A DNA stretch of 64,000 bases from Rhodocyclales bacterium. GTDB lineage: Bacteria; Pseudomonadota; Gammaproteobacteria; Burkholderiales; Rhodocyclaceae. Under the pieces are notes generated by a model. That model did not search any database, was not told where the DNA came from, and saw nothing but the letters and a program-made list of their open reading frames with translations. This document shows positions 62,750-64,000 of this stretch, one piece after another; positions within the stretch are counted from its first letter, which is position 1, and the number at the start of each line of letters is the position of its first letter. Where the stretch lies: positions 333,401 through 397,400 of the forward strand of contig JACRPA010000003.1 in the NCBI GenBank assembly GCA_016214145.1, given 5' to 3'. A program made the position numbers and the translations under genes.

Positions 62750-64000
62750 ATGGCACATGTTGTAATCATGGGCGCCGGCATCGGCGGTTTGCCCGCGGCG
62801 TTCGAACTGCGGGAGTTCCTGCGCAAGGAAGACCGCGTCACGGTCGTTTCGAATTCGCCGACTTTCCATTTCGTGCCGTCCAACCCCTGGGTGGCGGTCA
62901 ACTGGCGCAAGCGCGAGGACATCGAGCTCGACCTGGCGGCCATCCTCGGCCGCAAGAACATCGATTTCTCCGCCGCCGGCGTCAAGCGCGTGCATCCCGA
63001 GAAGAACCAGCTCGAGCTGGGCGACGGCGGCACGATGGACTACGATTATCTCGTCATCGCCACCGGGCCGAAGCTGGCCTTCGAGGAAGTCGAGGGCCTC
63101 GGCCCGAACGGCCACACGCACTCGATCTGCCACGTCGACCACGCGGTCGCGGCGGAAAAGGCCTGGGGCGAGTTCGTCAAGGATCCCGGCCACGTCGTCG
63201 TCGGCGCGGTGCAGATGGCGTCCTGCTACGGCCCCGCCTACGAGTTCGCCATGATCATGGACACCGACCTGCGCAAGCGCAAGATCCGCGACAAGGTGCC
63301 GATGACCTTCGTCACCGCCGAGCCCTACATCGGCCATCTCGGCCTGGGCGGCGTCGGCGACTCGAAGGGCCTGATGGAATCGGCCATGCGCGACCGGCAC
63401 ATCAAGTGGATATGCAACGCCAAGACCACCAAGGTCGAGGCCGGCAAGATGTACGTCACCGAGCACAACGACGACGGCACGCCGAAGAAGGAACACGTGC
63501 TCGACTTCAAGTACTCGATGATGCTGCCCGCCTTCAAGGGCGTCGATGCGGTGTTCGGCATCGAGGGCCTGGCCAATCCGCGCGGCTTCATCCTCATCGA
63601 CCAGCACCAGCGCAACCCGAAGTTCAAGAACATCTACTCGGTCGGCGTCTGCGTGGCGATCCCGCCGGTCGAGGCGACCCCGGTGCCGACCGGCGCGCCG
63701 AAGACCGGCTACATGATCGAGTCGATGGTCACCGCCACGGTGCACAACATCCGCGAAGAGCTGGATGGCAAGGAGCCGAGTCACAAGGCGACCTGGAACG
63801 CGGTGTGCCTGGCCGACTTCGGCGACACCGGCGTGGCCTTCGTCGCCCTGCCGCAGATCCCGCCGCGCAACGTGAACTGGTTCTCCGAGGGCAAGTGGGT
63901 GCACCTGGCCAAGATCGCCTTCGAGAAATACTTCATGCGCAAGATGAAGAAGGGCAGCTCGGAGCCGGTGTTCGAGAAGATGGTGCTGGGCGCGCTCGGC
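62750..64000 (+). CDS. sqr: Sulfide:quinone oxidoreductase (3' end outside window)
   Basis: 417 residues visible, without stop. The FAD loop is GAGIGGLPAAFEL, and the three cysteines of classic SQR are present: SICHVDHA, ASCYGPAYEF and VGVCVAIPP. It oxidises sulfide to polysulfide at the membrane surface and reduces quinone. Fully conserved cysteines argue for SQR against flavocytochrome c sulfide dehydrogenase. ATG 62750 follows GAGGCAAGG. The 120-bp gap before it holds a weak palindrome (ATCGCG/CGCGAT) and no clear promoter. Confidence 0.9.
   Translation, partial: MAHVVIMGAGIGGLPAAFELREFLRKEDRVTVVSNSPTFHFVPSNPWVAVNWRKREDIELDLAAILGRKNIDFSAAGVKRVHPEKNQLELGDGGTMDYDYLVIATGPKLAFEEVEGLGPNGHTHSICHVDHAVAAEKAWGEFVKDPGHVVVGAVQMASCYGPAYEFAMIMDTDLRKRKIRDKVPMTFVTAEPYIGHLGLGGVGDSKGLMESAMRDRHIKWICNAKTTKVEAGKMYVTEHNDDGTPKKEHVLDFKYSMMLPAFKGVDAVFGIEGLANPRGFILIDQHQRNPKFKNIYSVGVCVAIPPVEATPVPTGAPKTGYMIESMVTATVHNIREELDGKEPSHKATWNAVCLADFGDTGVAFVALPQIPPRNVNWFSEGKWVHLAKIAFEKYFMRKMKKGSSEPVFEKMVLGALG

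Overview
The window is GC-rich, densely coding DNA from a bacterium that is most likely a betaproteobacterium of the Rhodocyclales type. That placement is inference. It rests on codon and base use, GTP-dependent PEP carboxykinase with a fused malic enzyme, LutABC-type hydroxyacid oxidation, Pseudomonas/beta-type REP palindromes and many NrfD-anchored molybdoenzymes. No tRNA, rRNA, CRISPR array or transposase was seen.

Layout. 1-9.2 kb holds housekeeping genes: a partial lytic transglycosylase, an aminotransferase, pckG and maeB (divergent), a patatin-like phospholipase, penicillin-binding protein 7 and an IclR regulator. 9.3-14.8 kb is a hydroxyacid oxidation operon (lutA, lutB, an mmsA-type aldehyde dehydrogenase, a D-2-hydroxyacid dehydrogenase, lutC). 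14.8-22.8 kb carries a membrane Ser/Thr kinase, a P-type cation ATPase with a REP element inside its reading frame, and two ion transporters. 23.0-26.8 kb is a TRAP transporter. A vapBC toxin-antitoxin pair follows, lying between two copies of the end of dctM.

27.6-52.5 kb is the core of interest. Two paralogous respiratory molybdoenzyme modules sit side by side. Each is a minus-strand operon with a divergent plus-strand trio: a periplasmic PhnD-like binding protein, a histidine kinase and a sigma-54 response regulator. Module B (40.8-52.5 kb) looks like an arx (anaerobic arsenite oxidase) system: its catalytic subunit has the GRGWG motif and comes with ArxB, ArxC, a TorD-like chaperone and an ArxXSR-like trio. 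Module A (27.6-40.8 kb) has the same plan (FeS subunit, short NrfD, Mo subunit, TorD). Its catalytic subunit has Asp where the third cluster cysteine is expected, and a tail of unusual accessory genes follows (a YqeB/EF2563 protein, a HisA-like protein, a Cys-less rhodanese, two unknowns). Its substrate is unknown. Four perfect GTTAC-N6-GTAAC palindromes and one near-perfect copy lie only in these two modules, which suggests related or shared regulators. A very good sigma-54 promoter precedes module A.

53.8-58.7 kb is an arsenic resistance operon (arsR, arsC, acr3, a C_GCAxxG_C_C protein, a GDCCVxC protein, an ArsP-type permease, a thioredoxin-like protein, a two-domain sulfurtransferase). 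58.8-64 kb holds a GlcG-like protein, a cytochrome c'-like protein divergent from a Crp/Fnr regulator, a second arsC with an MFS gene, and a partial sulfide:quinone oxidoreductase. Together these suggest an organism that obtains energy from, or detoxifies, arsenic and sulfur compounds at low oxygen.

The genome is rich in small palindromic repeats. At least five families sit between genes of the same operon, and two have entered coding sequences in frame.
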